Under the pieces are notes generated by a model. That model was given only the letters and a program-made list of their open reading frames with translations. It searched no databases and was not told the DNA's origin. Positions 1-8,333 of a DNA stretch of 64,000 bases are shown here, one piece after another (the stretch's first letter is position 1; each line of letters opens with the position of its first letter). Where the stretch lies: NCBI RefSeq assembly GCF_030316135.1, contig NZ_CP128185.1, positions 2,728,001 through 2,792,000 on the forward strand, in the 5' to 3' direction. The DNA comes from Aliiglaciecola sp. LCG003. Its GTDB lineage: Bacteria; Pseudomonadota; Gammaproteobacteria; Enterobacterales; Alteromonadaceae. Both the position numbers and the translations under genes were made by a program.

Positions 1-1
1 T

Positions 2-469
2 GTAGATGTACCAGAGGGAACTCGCATAGCTAAATTCGGACTTAAATCAGAAGATCAAGCAAATCCTGCTGTAGATTTAGATCTTTTTGTCTATGCATGC
101 CCACAGTTTAGTTGTTCTGAAGTTGGCACAAGTACCAATGCTGCTTCTGACGAATCTGTAGTATTAATTGACCCTGTTCCTTTAGCTAATCTAGGAAATA
201 GCGACATTTACGTAGTATTTGTACTAGGTTGGTCGTTAAATGGTGCAGATAGCGTTGTAGCACCGTTACATGTATGGACTGTAGATGAATCTGGTTCGAC
301 TAACATGTCGGTTAGAGCATCTTCTCGTGCAGTTGACGGTCGTACTAATAATGTATTTGTTGGTATGCGTGGATTACAAAGTGGTGAAGACTATGTTGGC
401 GGAATCATCTACACAGATGAAAACGGCGACGAGAATGGTTTGACTGTTATTGAAGTTAAAGCTCAATAA
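2..469 (+). CDS. C-terminal part of a probable secreted S8 (subtilisin-like) serine protease
   Basis: The reading frame is open from the window edge to a TAA at 467-469, so only the last 155 residues are present and the start lies outside. The fragment contains a DLDLFVY stretch followed by a Cys-rich turn (CPQFSC) and beta-rich sequence ending VIEVKAQ. This is the style of the C-terminal beta-sandwich (PPC/Fn3-like) domain that follows the catalytic domain in secreted subtilases of Alteromonadales. No catalytic residue lies in the visible part, so the protease assignment rests on the tail domain alone; another secreted beta-sandwich protein is possible. A strong terminator follows about 80 bp downstream. 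Confidence 0.55.
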   Translation, partial: VDVPEGTRIAKFGLKSEDQANPAVDLDLFVYACPQFSCSEVGTSTNAASDESVVLIDPVPLANLGNSDIYVVFVLGWSLNGADSVVAPLHVWTVDESGSTNMSVRASSRAVDGRTNNVFVGMRGLQSGEDYVGGIIYTDENGDENGLTVIEVKAQ

Positions 470-547
470 GATACAAACTATTAAATAAAAAATCCGATAT
501 GTGGGTTACCTGATATTAATTCTGGTTAATCCATATATAGTGGCTAC

Positions 548-586
548 AAAATCCATAATTAGTTTACTGATTATGGATTTTTTTTT
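548..586 (+). terminator. Rho-independent terminator after the protease gene
   Basis: A perfect 12-bp stem (AAAATCCATAAT at 548-559 with ATTATGGATTTT at 570-581) closes a 10-nt loop and runs directly into a T tract. It ends the transcript of the partial protease gene. Confidence 0.85.
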
Positions 587-589
587 GCA

Positions 590-995
590 ATTGACCTTAA
601 GCACAACTCGCTAGCTATCAGCAACCCGAATTTTGAACCTAGTAATAGTGCTGCAACGGCGTAATAGCACTCTAAGACCCTAGTTGCCTTATATAATTAA
701 ATCAATAACAAGAATCTGAATAAAGACTTCACAGCAGTAATATAACGATCTCCACGTCACCTACAAACAAATAGGGTGTGGGTGATGAAAAATGACCCAT
801 GAAGATATGTACAAATGAGTGGAATGCACTTTTTAGGGTAGTCTTGTTCAATTTGAAGCTTCATTTTACGAACAGTCATACACCTTTATTAGTCTCTTAA
901 TTTACTCAATATATAATTTTGACTTGCTTTTTTGCCAATTTTTTAAACACATTGTTTAGTTACTAAGCAAACGAATATTCATGCTAAAAAAAGGG
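590..995. other. Intergenic region with no gene seen
   Basis: About 400 bases between the protease terminator and the tRNA promoter. It is AT-rich, stop codons are frequent in every frame, and I see no open frame with a plausible ribosome site and no strong hairpin. Confidence 0.6.
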
Positions 996-1024
996 TTGAC
1001 GACCTAACTTCAGATCAGCATAAT
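996..1024 (+). promoter_or_regulatory. Sigma-70 promoter of the tRNA cluster
   Basis: TTGACG (996-1001), a 17-nt spacer and CATAAT (1019-1024) are followed at once by the GC-rich stretch ACGCGCC. A strong -35/-10 pair with a GC-rich discriminator is the usual layout of stringently controlled stable-RNA promoters. The first tRNA begins 36 bp beyond the -10. Confidence 0.8.
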
Positions 1025-1060
1025 ACGCGCCACTCCACAGAGGAGTGAACAAAAGTACGT

Positions 1061-1137
1061 GGCTACGTAGCTCAGCTGGTTAGAGCACATCACTCATAAT
1101 GATGGGGTCGCAGGTTCGAGTCCCGCCGTAGCCACCA
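1061..1137 (+). tRNA. tRNA-Met (CAT), elongator
   Basis: 77 nt including encoded CCA. The acceptor stem GGCTACG/CGTAGCC pairs fully. The anticodon stem CATCA/TGATG holds the loop CTCATAA, with anticodon CAT at 1095-1097. The sequence is almost that of the E. coli elongator tRNA-Met, so elongator is preferred over initiator or lysidine-modified Ile. First of four tRNAs in one transcript. Confidence 0.95.
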
Positions 1138-1163
1138 ATTCTTGCAGGAATGCAAGAGTGAAA

Positions 1164-1248
1164 GCGGGAGTGGTGGAATTGGTAGACACGCTGGATTTAG
1201 GTTCCAGTGCTTCACGGCGTGAGAGTTCAAGTCTCTCCTTCCGCACCA
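1164..1248 (+). tRNA. tRNA-Leu (TAG)
   Basis: 85 nt with a long variable arm, as expected for a class II leucine tRNA. The acceptor arms are GCGGGAG and CTTCCGC (one G-T pair). The anticodon loop carries TAG, reading CUN codons. CCA is encoded. Confidence 0.95.
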
Positions 1249-1255
1249 TTTTTGT

Positions 1256-1330
1256 TGGGGTATAGCCAAGCGGTAAGGCAGCGGGTTTTGATCCCGCCAT
1301 TCGTTGGTTCAAATCCAGCTACCCCAGCCA
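1256..1330 (+). tRNA. tRNA-Gln (TTG), copy 1
   Basis: 75 nt. The acceptor TGGGGTA pairs with TACCCCA, and the anticodon stem GCGGG/CCCGC encloses loop TTTTGAT with anticodon TTG at 1288-1290. CCA is encoded. Only 7 bp separate it from tRNA-Leu. Confidence 0.95.
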
Positions 1331-1370
1331 TTTTTAGTACAAACAAGTGCGCAAGCATTTGTCACCCAAT

Positions 1371-1445
1371 TGGGGTATAGCCAAGCGGTAAGGCAGCGGG
1401 TTTTGATCCCGCCATTCGTTGGTTCAAATCCAGCTACCCCAGCCA
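1371..1445 (+). tRNA. tRNA-Gln (TTG), copy 2
   Basis: Identical base for base to the copy at 1256-1330, 40 bp downstream. Flanking bases differ, so the repeated unit is the tRNA itself. Last tRNA before the cluster terminator. Confidence 0.95.
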
Positions 1446-1450
1446 TATTA

Positions 1451-1481
1451 AGGGCCCGAGATAACCTCTCGGGCCTTTTTA
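1451..1481 (+). terminator. Terminator of the tRNA cluster
   Basis: Stem GGCCCGAGA (1453-1461) with TCTCGGGCC (1467-1475), 5-nt loop, followed by TTTTT. It begins 6 bp after the last tRNA. Confidence 0.9.
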
Positions 1482-1565
1482 TTTCTAAAAAATACTAGCA
1501 CTTTGCCACTCAATTCATTATCTTCAAACTGAACCAAATAAAATCAAATACTTACGGATATTAGC

Positions 1566-3026
1566 GTGCTTAATGACATAGTGACATTTATCAACGATTT
1601 ACTCTGGAACAAAGGCCTAAGTGTACTTTGGGAAAGTGAAGATGCTATCAGCACAGTTCAGGTGCCAATTTTAGCAGTGATGCTTGTATTGGGTGGGCTA
1701 TGGTTTACATTCAAGCTTGGCTTTGTCCAAATCCGTCACTTCGGACATATGTTTTCAATAATGAAAGGTAGCCAAAAAAGTGACAAGTCAGGGATCAGTT
1801 CTTTCCAAGCACTATGCACCAGCTTATCTGCTCGCGTGGGTACCGGTAATTTAGCCGGTGTAGCCGTAGCAATTTCATTAGGGGGCTCAGGCTCTATCTT
1901 CTGGATGTGGATGATTGCCATATTAGGCATGGCTACTGGTTTTGCCGAAAGTGTTCTGGGGCAATTGTACAAAGTCAGAGATGAAAATGGTGAATATCGA
2001 GGCGGACCAGCCTATTATATTCAACAAGGTCTAAACAAGAGATGGCTAGCCGTTCTATTCTCCCTATGTTTGTTTCTTGGATATGGCTTTATTTTTAGCG
2101 CGGTACAGGCAAACACCATCACAGATGCATTAAATCATGCTTATGATATCCCAACCCAATACTCTGGACTTGTTATCATTGTATTAGCTGGATTAATTGT
2201 TATAGGTGGTTTTAGAGCCATAGCGAAGTTTGCAGAATGGATCGTCCCCTTCATGGCTGTAACTTACGTGTTAGTAGCGTTAGCGATAACCTTTATTAAT
2301 ATCCAGTTAGTACCCGCAATGTTGTACGATATCATTACATCGGCATTTGGTTTGCAGGAGGCCGGTGCCGGAGCTCTTGGCGCTGCAATTAAAAATGGAA
2401 TCCAACGTGGTTTATATTCCAATGAAGCGGGCTCAGGAAGTGTTCCTCATGCAGCGGCAGGCGCCACACCCAATCCAAATCATCCGGTTTCACAAGGCTA
2501 TGTGCAAATGCTCGGTGTGTTTATCGACACTATGATACTTTGTACCTGCACTGCAGTGGTAATTTTACTCGCCGGGGGCTCTAACGGTGAACAAATGGAA
2601 GGTATCAGACTTACTCAAACTGCCATGAGCTCTCATCTGGGTGATTTTGGTGGAGATTTTGTGGCTGCAGCTATCAGTTTATTTGCATTTACCTCCGTTG
2701 TGGCAAATTATGCCTATGGCGAAAGTAATCTGCACATGTTTAAACTAGATAACAAAATCGGCAGAGGTGTATATACCCTAGGTTATTTGTTGATGATTTT
2801 CTGGGGCTCAAAGGCTTCCCTACCCCAAGTTTGGGCTATGGCTGATATGGCGCTGGGTTTAATGACTATAATCAATATCATTGCCATTGTGTGGATGACA
2901 CCTACCATAGTTGCCATTAGTAAAGACTATTTCATCAAGCGAGATAGAGGGGAGCGTCCAGAGTACTCCACTGGGGATTGTCAAATTCAAGGTGAAACAG
3001 AAACAGGTATTTGGGATCAGAAATAA
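1566..3026 (+). CDS. Sodium:alanine (AGCS family) symporter
   Basis: Inner-membrane symporter that takes up alanine/glycine-type amino acids with sodium. The 486-residue protein is hydrophobic throughout, with about ten or more membrane segments. The family stretch GGPAYYIQQGL follows the segment with GFAESVLGQLYK, and YSNEAGSGS near residue 285 is the conserved motif of this family. The start is GTG with a weak ribosome site; the next in-frame Met would cut into the first membrane segment. It stands alone after the tRNA cluster and is convergent with ubiF. The exact substrate cannot be fixed from sequence. Confidence 0.9.
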   Translation: MLNDIVTFINDLLWNKGLSVLWESEDAISTVQVPILAVMLVLGGLWFTFKLGFVQIRHFGHMFSIMKGSQKSDKSGISSFQALCTSLSARVGTGNLAGVAVAISLGGSGSIFWMWMIAILGMATGFAESVLGQLYKVRDENGEYRGGPAYYIQQGLNKRWLAVLFSLCLFLGYGFIFSAVQANTITDALNHAYDIPTQYSGLVIIVLAGLIVIGGFRAIAKFAEWIVPFMAVTYVLVALAITFINIQLVPAMLYDIITSAFGLQEAGAGALGAAIKNGIQRGLYSNEAGSGSVPHAAAGATPNPNHPVSQGYVQMLGVFIDTMILCTCTAVVILLAGGSNGEQMEGIRLTQTAMSSHLGDFGGDFVAAAISLFAFTSVVANYAYGESNLHMFKLDNKIGRGVYTLGYLLMIFWGSKASLPQVWAMADMALGLMTIINIIAIVWMTPTIVAISKDYFIKRDRGERPEYSTGDCQIQGETETGIWDQK

Positions 3027-3047
3027 ACAATGGGAATTGGCGATAAA

Positions 3048-3070
3048 CTGGGGCATCAATATTGCCCCAG
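3048..3070. terminator. Hairpin between convergent agcS-type gene and ubiF
   Basis: Perfect 8-bp GC-rich stem CTGGGGCA/TGCCCCAG with a 7-nt loop. It lies between the stop of the symporter (3026) and the stop of ubiF (3077). The minus strand continues TTTATC, so it fits the ubiF direction slightly better. The T tract is short. Confidence 0.5.
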
Positions 3071-3076
3071 CTCAGT

Positions 3077-4237
3077 TCAATTTAATCCCAATGCATACTT
3101 CATAACTTGTTTCTTTAATGGTGTGGCTTTGTCAGCTAATGCAAGGCCAACATTTCGTAAAAGCTTAAGTGGGCCAATATCATTACTGAATAACGAGTAA
3201 GTAAAATCCATCGCAGACATCATCAACAGATTATCTGGTCGACGAATAGATTCGTACTGCACTAAAATTGGTTTAATTGAATTTTCTTGTTTATCCCATG
3301 TGGACATTTTTTCTAGTAGTACCTGGACATCTTTAAAGCCTAAATTAACCCCCTGCCCGGCCAAAGGATTAATGGTGTGTGCTGCATCACCAACTAATAC
3401 TGTATTGCCCTTTGCGTAATGGTTGGCATGCATTCGAGTGAGTGGAAAACTAGCGTAATTTAAGATTTCGAAGTCTACTAATTCTGACGGAAAGTGTTCT
3501 AGTATTTGCGCTTTGAGTTGGGTTTTATTCAATCCGTTTAAATAGCGAATGGTGTTCGCGTCATCATACCAAACCAAGGAGCCATAACCGCCATAAAGCG
3601 GTAAAAATGCTAAAGGTCCAGTTGGTCTGAATGCTTGCCAAGTTATATCGCGTTGGACGCCATCAGTCATCTTAATTTGAATACCCAAAGCTTGTTGTGT
3701 GTATTGCCAGCCTTGAGATCCAATATTCATTAACTTTCTTACTTGTGAATTCCCCCCATCGGCACCAATCAATAACTTGCAGTTAAAACTGTCAGTATTT
3801 TTTACAGTTACATTTATGTGACTGTTAATATGAATTCCATCGACTATCCCATTGCTCAATAGGGTGACATTTTCCTGTTGGCCGATGAGCTCGAGCAAAG
3901 CCAATTGGACCAAACGATTTTCAACGATGTGTCCCAAATTCTCAAGATCCATGTCCTTAGCCACAAAATCGGTGCGGTGTTTGGCATTTTCCCACACTGA
4001 CATACGCTTGAATGGGCACAAGCGCATTTTTTCAATGCTTTGCCACGCCCCCAATTGACTGAGTAAATTTTGTGAGAGTAAATTAATTGCAGATACACGC
4101 AGGTCTGGCGGTTGAGTGATTACATAACTTTCAGGCATAGTTGATTCTACAAGAGCCACTTTACAACCCTGTTGAGCCAAGCCTAGAGCGACTGAGCTGC
4201 CGACCATTCCTCCACCTATAACACCCACATCAAACAT
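3077..4237 (-). CDS. ubiF: FAD-dependent ubiquinone-biosynthesis hydroxylase (UbiF)
   Basis: Flavoprotein monooxygenase of the UbiH/UbiF/COQ6 family, hydroxylating the benzoquinol ring during ubiquinone synthesis. It shows the N-terminal dinucleotide fold GVIGGGMVGSSVA, the mid-protein GADGGNSQVR, and the second FAD motif LVGDAAHTINPLAGQGVNLG. Position next to miaB matches E. coli ubiF, which is why UbiF is chosen over UbiH or UbiI. The start is taken at ATG 4237, five residues before the first glycine motif. A GTG at 4264 would add nine residues but has no better ribosome site. It is convergent with the symporter and divergent from miaB. Confidence 0.85.
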   Translation of the reverse strand: MFDVGVIGGGMVGSSVALGLAQQGCKVALVESTMPESYVITQPPDLRVSAINLLSQNLLSQLGAWQSIEKMRLCPFKRMSVWENAKHRTDFVAKDMDLENLGHIVENRLVQLALLELIGQQENVTLLSNGIVDGIHINSHINVTVKNTDSFNCKLLIGADGGNSQVRKLMNIGSQGWQYTQQALGIQIKMTDGVQRDITWQAFRPTGPLAFLPLYGGYGSLVWYDDANTIRYLNGLNKTQLKAQILEHFPSELVDFEILNYASFPLTRMHANHYAKGNTVLVGDAAHTINPLAGQGVNLGFKDVQVLLEKMSTWDKQENSIKPILVQYESIRRPDNLLMMSAMDFTYSLFSNDIGPLKLLRNVGLALADKATPLKKQVMKYALGLN

Positions 4238-4401
4238 ATAATCCACTTTCCAATTATTTTTCACACCATGAATGATACTTAAAAAGTATCTTCGCGATCA
4301 GTCTTTTTCACAAGCAAACACCGCAATAAACGAAATGAGCCACTGTTTCTCAATACAAGGCTGGTGCAAACGCTCAAAAAACGTTAAAATCTGCGGTCAC
4401 A

Positions 4402-4428
4402 TTGACATAATTCAGCGGTATGTATTTT
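4402..4428 (+). promoter_or_regulatory. Possible promoter for the miaB operon
   Basis: A consensus TTGACA at 4402-4407 is followed 15 nt later by TATTTT (4423-4428, preceded by TG one base earlier). It lies about 50 bp upstream of the miaB ATG in the divergent ubiF/miaB gap. The -10 and spacing are not ideal. Confidence 0.35.
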
Positions 4429-4479
4429 TATCATAATGCATCATATTAATTACAAAACATTAGGGTCCGAAAGCGCGCT

Positions 4480-5919
4480 ATGAGCAAGAAGTTATTTATC
4501 AAAACCTGGGGTTGCCAAATGAACGAGTATGACTCGGAAAAAATGGCTGACCTACTAGATTCTACGCACGGTTATGAGCTGGCTCAAGAAGCGGAAGATG
4601 CAGATGTTATTTTATTAAATACCTGCTCAATCAGAGAAAAAGCACAGGAAAAAGTGTTTCATCAATTAGGCCGCTGGAAGAACCTTAAAAAAACCAAACC
4701 AGACTTGATAATTGGCGTGGGGGGTTGCGTTGCATCCCAAGAAGGGGAAACGATACGACAAAGAGCTCCCTTTGTGGACGTCATCTTTGGGCCGCAAACA
4801 CTGCATCGGTTACCTGAGATGATCAACCAAATAAAAGGTGGTCAAAAATCAGTAGTCGACGTTAGCTTTCCTGAAATTGAAAAATTTGATCGTTTACCCG
4901 AGCCAAGAGCGGACGGTCCCAGTGCATTTGTCTCTATCATGGAAGGCTGCTCAAAATATTGTAGCTTTTGTGTGGTCCCTTATACTCGTGGCGAGGAAGT
5001 CAGTCGCCCGGTAGACGATGTTTTACTGGAAGTAGCACAACTTGCCGAACAAGGCGTTCGAGAAGTTAATTTATTGGGGCAGAACGTGAATGCCTTTCGA
5101 GGCCCTAGTTTCGATGGATCAATCTGTAGATTTGCTGAGTTACTTGAATTAATAGCATCTATTGATGGTATCGATCGTATTCGCTACACCACTTCACATC
5201 CAGTTGAATTCACTGAAGACTTGATTGAAGCCTATGCCAATATTCCTGAATTAGTTGATCACCTTCATCTGCCGGTGCAAAGCGGCGCAGATCGAGTGTT
5301 AAATCTTATGAAACGAGGTCATACAGCAATTGAATACAAATCTAAAATTAGGCGTTTGAAAAAGATACGACCTAATTTGTGTATGTCTTCTGATTTTATC
5401 ATTGGTTTTCCTGGCGAGAGTGATGAGGATTTTCAAGCCACTATGGATTTAATCCAAGCAGTTGATTTCGATTTAAGCTTTAGCTTTATATATAGTGCTA
5501 GACCCGGAACGCCTGCCGCCGATTTGCCAGATGATGTGAGTGATGAAACCAAAAAACAGCGTTTACAAATTCTACAAAGTAGGATCAATCAGCAAGCACT
5601 TCGCATCGCCAGAAACATGTTAAACACCGAACAACGTATTTTGGTAGAAGGACCTTCAAAGAAAAATCCCATGGAATTATCCGGTCGGACCGAGAATAAT
5701 CGTGTAGTGAATTTTGAAGGCACACCGGACATGATTGGCGAATTCATTGATGTGCTGATTACAGATGTATTTGCTAATTCATTACGAGGACAAGTAGTCC
5801 GCAGGGAGCAGGATATGGGGCTTCGAATTAGCATTACTCCTCAGTCCATCTTGTCTAAGCACGCCGCTTTGAAAGATGAATTGGGTGTAGAGAAATTTGT
5901 ACCTATTTCAATTGGTTAA
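4480..5919 (+). CDS. miaB: tRNA 2-methylthio-N6-isopentenyladenosine-37 synthase MiaB
   Basis: Radical-SAM methylthiotransferase that adds a methylthio group to i6A37 of tRNAs reading U-starting codons. The protein has 479 residues (E. coli 474). The N-terminal UPF0004 domain carries the three cluster cysteines C12, C49 and C83. The radical-SAM CxxxCxxC is C157-C161-C164, and a C-terminal TRAM domain follows from about residue 385. First gene of the operon miaB-phoH-ybeY-corC-lnt; the next gene begins 21 bp after its stop. Confidence 0.97.
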   Translation: MSKKLFIKTWGCQMNEYDSEKMADLLDSTHGYELAQEAEDADVILLNTCSIREKAQEKVFHQLGRWKNLKKTKPDLIIGVGGCVASQEGETIRQRAPFVDVIFGPQTLHRLPEMINQIKGGQKSVVDVSFPEIEKFDRLPEPRADGPSAFVSIMEGCSKYCSFCVVPYTRGEEVSRPVDDVLLEVAQLAEQGVREVNLLGQNVNAFRGPSFDGSICRFAELLELIASIDGIDRIRYTTSHPVEFTEDLIEAYANIPELVDHLHLPVQSGADRVLNLMKRGHTAIEYKSKIRRLKKIRPNLCMSSDFIIGFPGESDEDFQATMDLIQAVDFDLSFSFIYSARPGTPAADLPDDVSDETKKQRLQILQSRINQQALRIARNMLNTEQRILVEGPSKKNPMELSGRTENNRVVNFEGTPDMIGEFIDVLITDVFANSLRGQVVRREQDMGLRISITPQSILSKHAALKDELGVEKFVPISIG

Positions 5920-5940
5920 TTTAAAAGGTTTGTTTTTATT

Positions 5941-6972
5941 TTGAGTACCCTAGTTAGCAACGAAATCATCTTGGAACCGGCAGACAATAAACGTTTAGCC
6001 AGTCTGTGTGGGCCTTTAGACGACAACATCAAACAAATTGAACGCCGTTTAGGTGTTGAAATCACCTATCGAAATAATGAGTTTAAGGTATTGGGAGAGC
6101 CGCTGCAGACCAACGGCGCTGCGGAGTTACTCAAGTTACTTTATATCGAGACCCAACCTGTTAAAGGTATCACCCACATTCTAGAGCCTGATCAGGTTCA
6201 CCTTGCCATCCAAGAGGCTAAGTGCTTAGAAAAAGCCGAAGCGGGTCATTATGGAAAAGAAGTTCATATAAAAACTCGACGGGGTGTGATCAAGCCCCGA
6301 AACCCGAATCAAAGTCAATATGTGTCTAATATTGTAAATCATGATATTACTTTCGGCGTCGGTCCTGCTGGGACAGGCAAAACTTATTTAGCGGTCGCTT
6401 GTGCGGTTGATGCCCTAGAAAAACAAGAGATTAGACGAATATTACTGACTCGCCCAGCCGTGGAAGCTGGTGAAAAATTGGGCTTCTTACCTGGTGATCT
6501 ATCCCAAAAAGTCGATCCTTATCTACGCCCGCTCTATGACGCTTTATTTGAAATGCTCGGCTTTGATAAAGTTGAAAAACTGATTGAGCGTAATGTTATA
6601 GAAGTCGCCCCTTTGGCATATATGCGTGGGCGTACTCTTAACGATGCATTCATTATCTTAGACGAGAGTCAAAATACCACAGTTGAACAAATGAAAATGT
6701 TCCTGACCCGTATAGGTTTCAATTCTAGGGCGGTTATCACCGGTGATATTACTCAAATAGACTTACCCCGTGGGGTAAGATCAGGTCTACGTCACACCAT
6801 CGAAGTACTCAAAGATGTGCAGGACATATCCTTCAATTTCTTTACTGCTAATGATGTAGTACGTCATCCTGTCGTTGCGCGCATAGTACAAGCCTATGAG
6901 CAATATGAATCTGAGCAAGAACGATTGAAAATTCAGCAGAATCAACAACAGCAAAAACAGGATGAGAAATAA
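5941..6972 (+). CDS. ybeZ: PhoH-family ATPase YbeZ
   Basis: Cytoplasmic PhoH-like P-loop ATPase, a partner of the RNase YbeY in RNA maturation. The protein has 343 residues (E. coli 346). An N-terminal KH-like segment is followed by the PhoH domain with Walker A GPAGTGKT at 141-148 and Walker B ending in DESQ at 241-244. The C-terminus is a charged, glutamine-rich tail. The start is TTG at 5941; the N-terminal LEPADNKRL sequence is conserved with E. coli YbeZ, so this start is needed. Second gene of the operon, 5 bp before ybeY. Confidence 0.95.
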   Translation: MSTLVSNEIILEPADNKRLASLCGPLDDNIKQIERRLGVEITYRNNEFKVLGEPLQTNGAAELLKLLYIETQPVKGITHILEPDQVHLAIQEAKCLEKAEAGHYGKEVHIKTRRGVIKPRNPNQSQYVSNIVNHDITFGVGPAGTGKTYLAVACAVDALEKQEIRRILLTRPAVEAGEKLGFLPGDLSQKVDPYLRPLYDALFEMLGFDKVEKLIERNVIEVAPLAYMRGRTLNDAFIILDESQNTTVEQMKMFLTRIGFNSRAVITGDITQIDLPRGVRSGLRHTIEVLKDVQDISFNFFTANDVVRHPVVARIVQAYEQYESEQERLKIQQNQQQQKQDEK

Positions 6973-6977
6973 CACTA

Positions 6978-7436
6978 GTGGCAGCCATATTAGATCTGCA
7001 AATTGCTTGTGACGCCACCGATATTCCTGCCCATGAAGATATTCAACAATGGTTGAATATAGCTCTGGGAGAACGGTTCAACGAAGATCAAGAAGTGACG
7101 GTCCGGATTGTCAGTCCACAAGAAAGCCAACAGTTGAATAATGCCTATCGGGGCAAAGAAAAGCCGACCAATGTATTGTCCTTCCCATTTGAAGCACTGC
7201 CTGGTATCCAGTTACATTTACTCGGTGATTTAGTGGTTTGCGCCGAAATAGTCGCAAAAGAAGCAAATGAACAACAAAAACCATTAGCCAATCATTGGGC
7301 ACATATGTTGATACACGGAACCCTCCATCTATTGGGCTTTGACCATGAAAATGATCAGGATGCACAAGAGATGGAACAGTTAGAAGTTTCGTTATTATCG
7401 AAATTAAGTATTGACGATCCCTACCAAGATCATTAA
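6978..7436 (+). CDS. ybeY: Endoribonuclease / rRNA maturation factor YbeY
   Basis: Zinc-dependent endoribonuclease for 16S rRNA 3'-end maturation and ribosome quality control. The 152-residue protein carries the metal site H113-G-T-L-H117-x5-H123. The start is GTG; the five-base gap after phoH suggests coupled translation. The downstream corC follows 33 bp later. Confidence 0.95.
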   Translation: MAAILDLQIACDATDIPAHEDIQQWLNIALGERFNEDQEVTVRIVSPQESQQLNNAYRGKEKPTNVLSFPFEALPGIQLHLLGDLVVCAEIVAKEANEQQKPLANHWAHMLIHGTLHLLGFDHENDQDAQEMEQLEVSLLSKLSIDDPYQDH

Positions 7437-7469
7437 AGATAAACGGTCAAGGAACTAAACAAAAGTATT

Positions 7470-8330
7470 ATGAGCGACGATAACCCCCACTCTACTAGCG
7501 GTTCTTCGAATAAAGGTTGGTTGGACAAGTTGGTCCAAACCTTCAACGGAGAGCCGAAGAACAAAGAAGATTTAGTTGATATCATTACTGACGCAGAATT
7601 GCGAGAAGTAATTGACCCACAAACCCGTGAAATGATTGAAGGGGTAATGGGTGTCAACGAAATGAAAGTGCGTGATATTATGATCCCTCGGGCTCAAATG
7701 ATCACCATTAACATCGACGAAACGGTCGAACAATTCTTGCCAGTCATGTTGGAATCTGCTCACTCTCGCTTCCCTGTTATCAATGAAGATAAAGATCATA
7801 TCGAAGGAATTTTACTCGCCAAAGACCTGCTTGCCTATGCCTTTATACCGGGCAAAGAGTTTCACTTAAAGGATGTGTTGCGCCAAGCTGTTATTGTGCC
7901 TGAAAGTAAACGAGTTGATGTATTGTTAAAAGAATTCAGACAACAACGTTATCATATGGCGATTGTGGTAGATGAATATGGCGGCGTATCTGGCTTAGTT
8001 ACCATCGAAGATATTCTAGAACTTATCGTCGGTGAAATTGAAGATGAACATGATGTTGAGGAAAATGACTCAGACGATATCAGACCCCTCAATACCTATA
8101 CATATTCGGTAAAAGCGCTAACCCCTATAGAAGATTTTAATCAATTTTTTGAAACTCATTACGATGAGGAGCAAGCTGATACGATTGGGGGCATTGTACT
8201 TAAAGCCTTTGGCCATATGCCAAGTACGGACGATGAAGTAGAAATTGATGGGTTAAGCTTTAAAATCACTAATTCAGATAAGCGCCGATTACTTCAATTA
8301 AAAGTGACCTTGCCTAACAAGGAAGACTAG
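7470..8330 (+). CDS. corC: CorC/YbeX CBS-domain protein
   Basis: Cytoplasmic protein of the CorC/HlyC family (286 residues), linked in E. coli to magnesium/cobalt efflux and to ribosome maturation with its YbeY/YbeZ neighbours. A pair of CBS domains occupies roughly residues 70-190 (VRDIMIPRAQM begins the first; VVDEYGGVSGLVTIEDILE marks the second). A CorC_HlyC C-terminal domain follows from about 205. ATG start. Its last codons carry the likely ribosome site for lnt. Confidence 0.93.
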   Translation: MSDDNPHSTSGSSNKGWLDKLVQTFNGEPKNKEDLVDIITDAELREVIDPQTREMIEGVMGVNEMKVRDIMIPRAQMITINIDETVEQFLPVMLESAHSRFPVINEDKDHIEGILLAKDLLAYAFIPGKEFHLKDVLRQAVIVPESKRVDVLLKEFRQQRYHMAIVVDEYGGVSGLVTIEDILELIVGEIEDEHDVEENDSDDIRPLNTYTYSVKALTPIEDFNQFFETHYDEEQADTIGGIVLKAFGHMPSTDDEVEIDGLSFKITNSDKRRLLQLKVTLPNKED

Positions 8331-8333
8331 GTT

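Noticed and set aside
1094-1312. Open frame antisense to the tRNA cluster
   Set aside because: It runs through three well-formed tRNAs on the other strand and its sequence is just their reverse complement read as codons.
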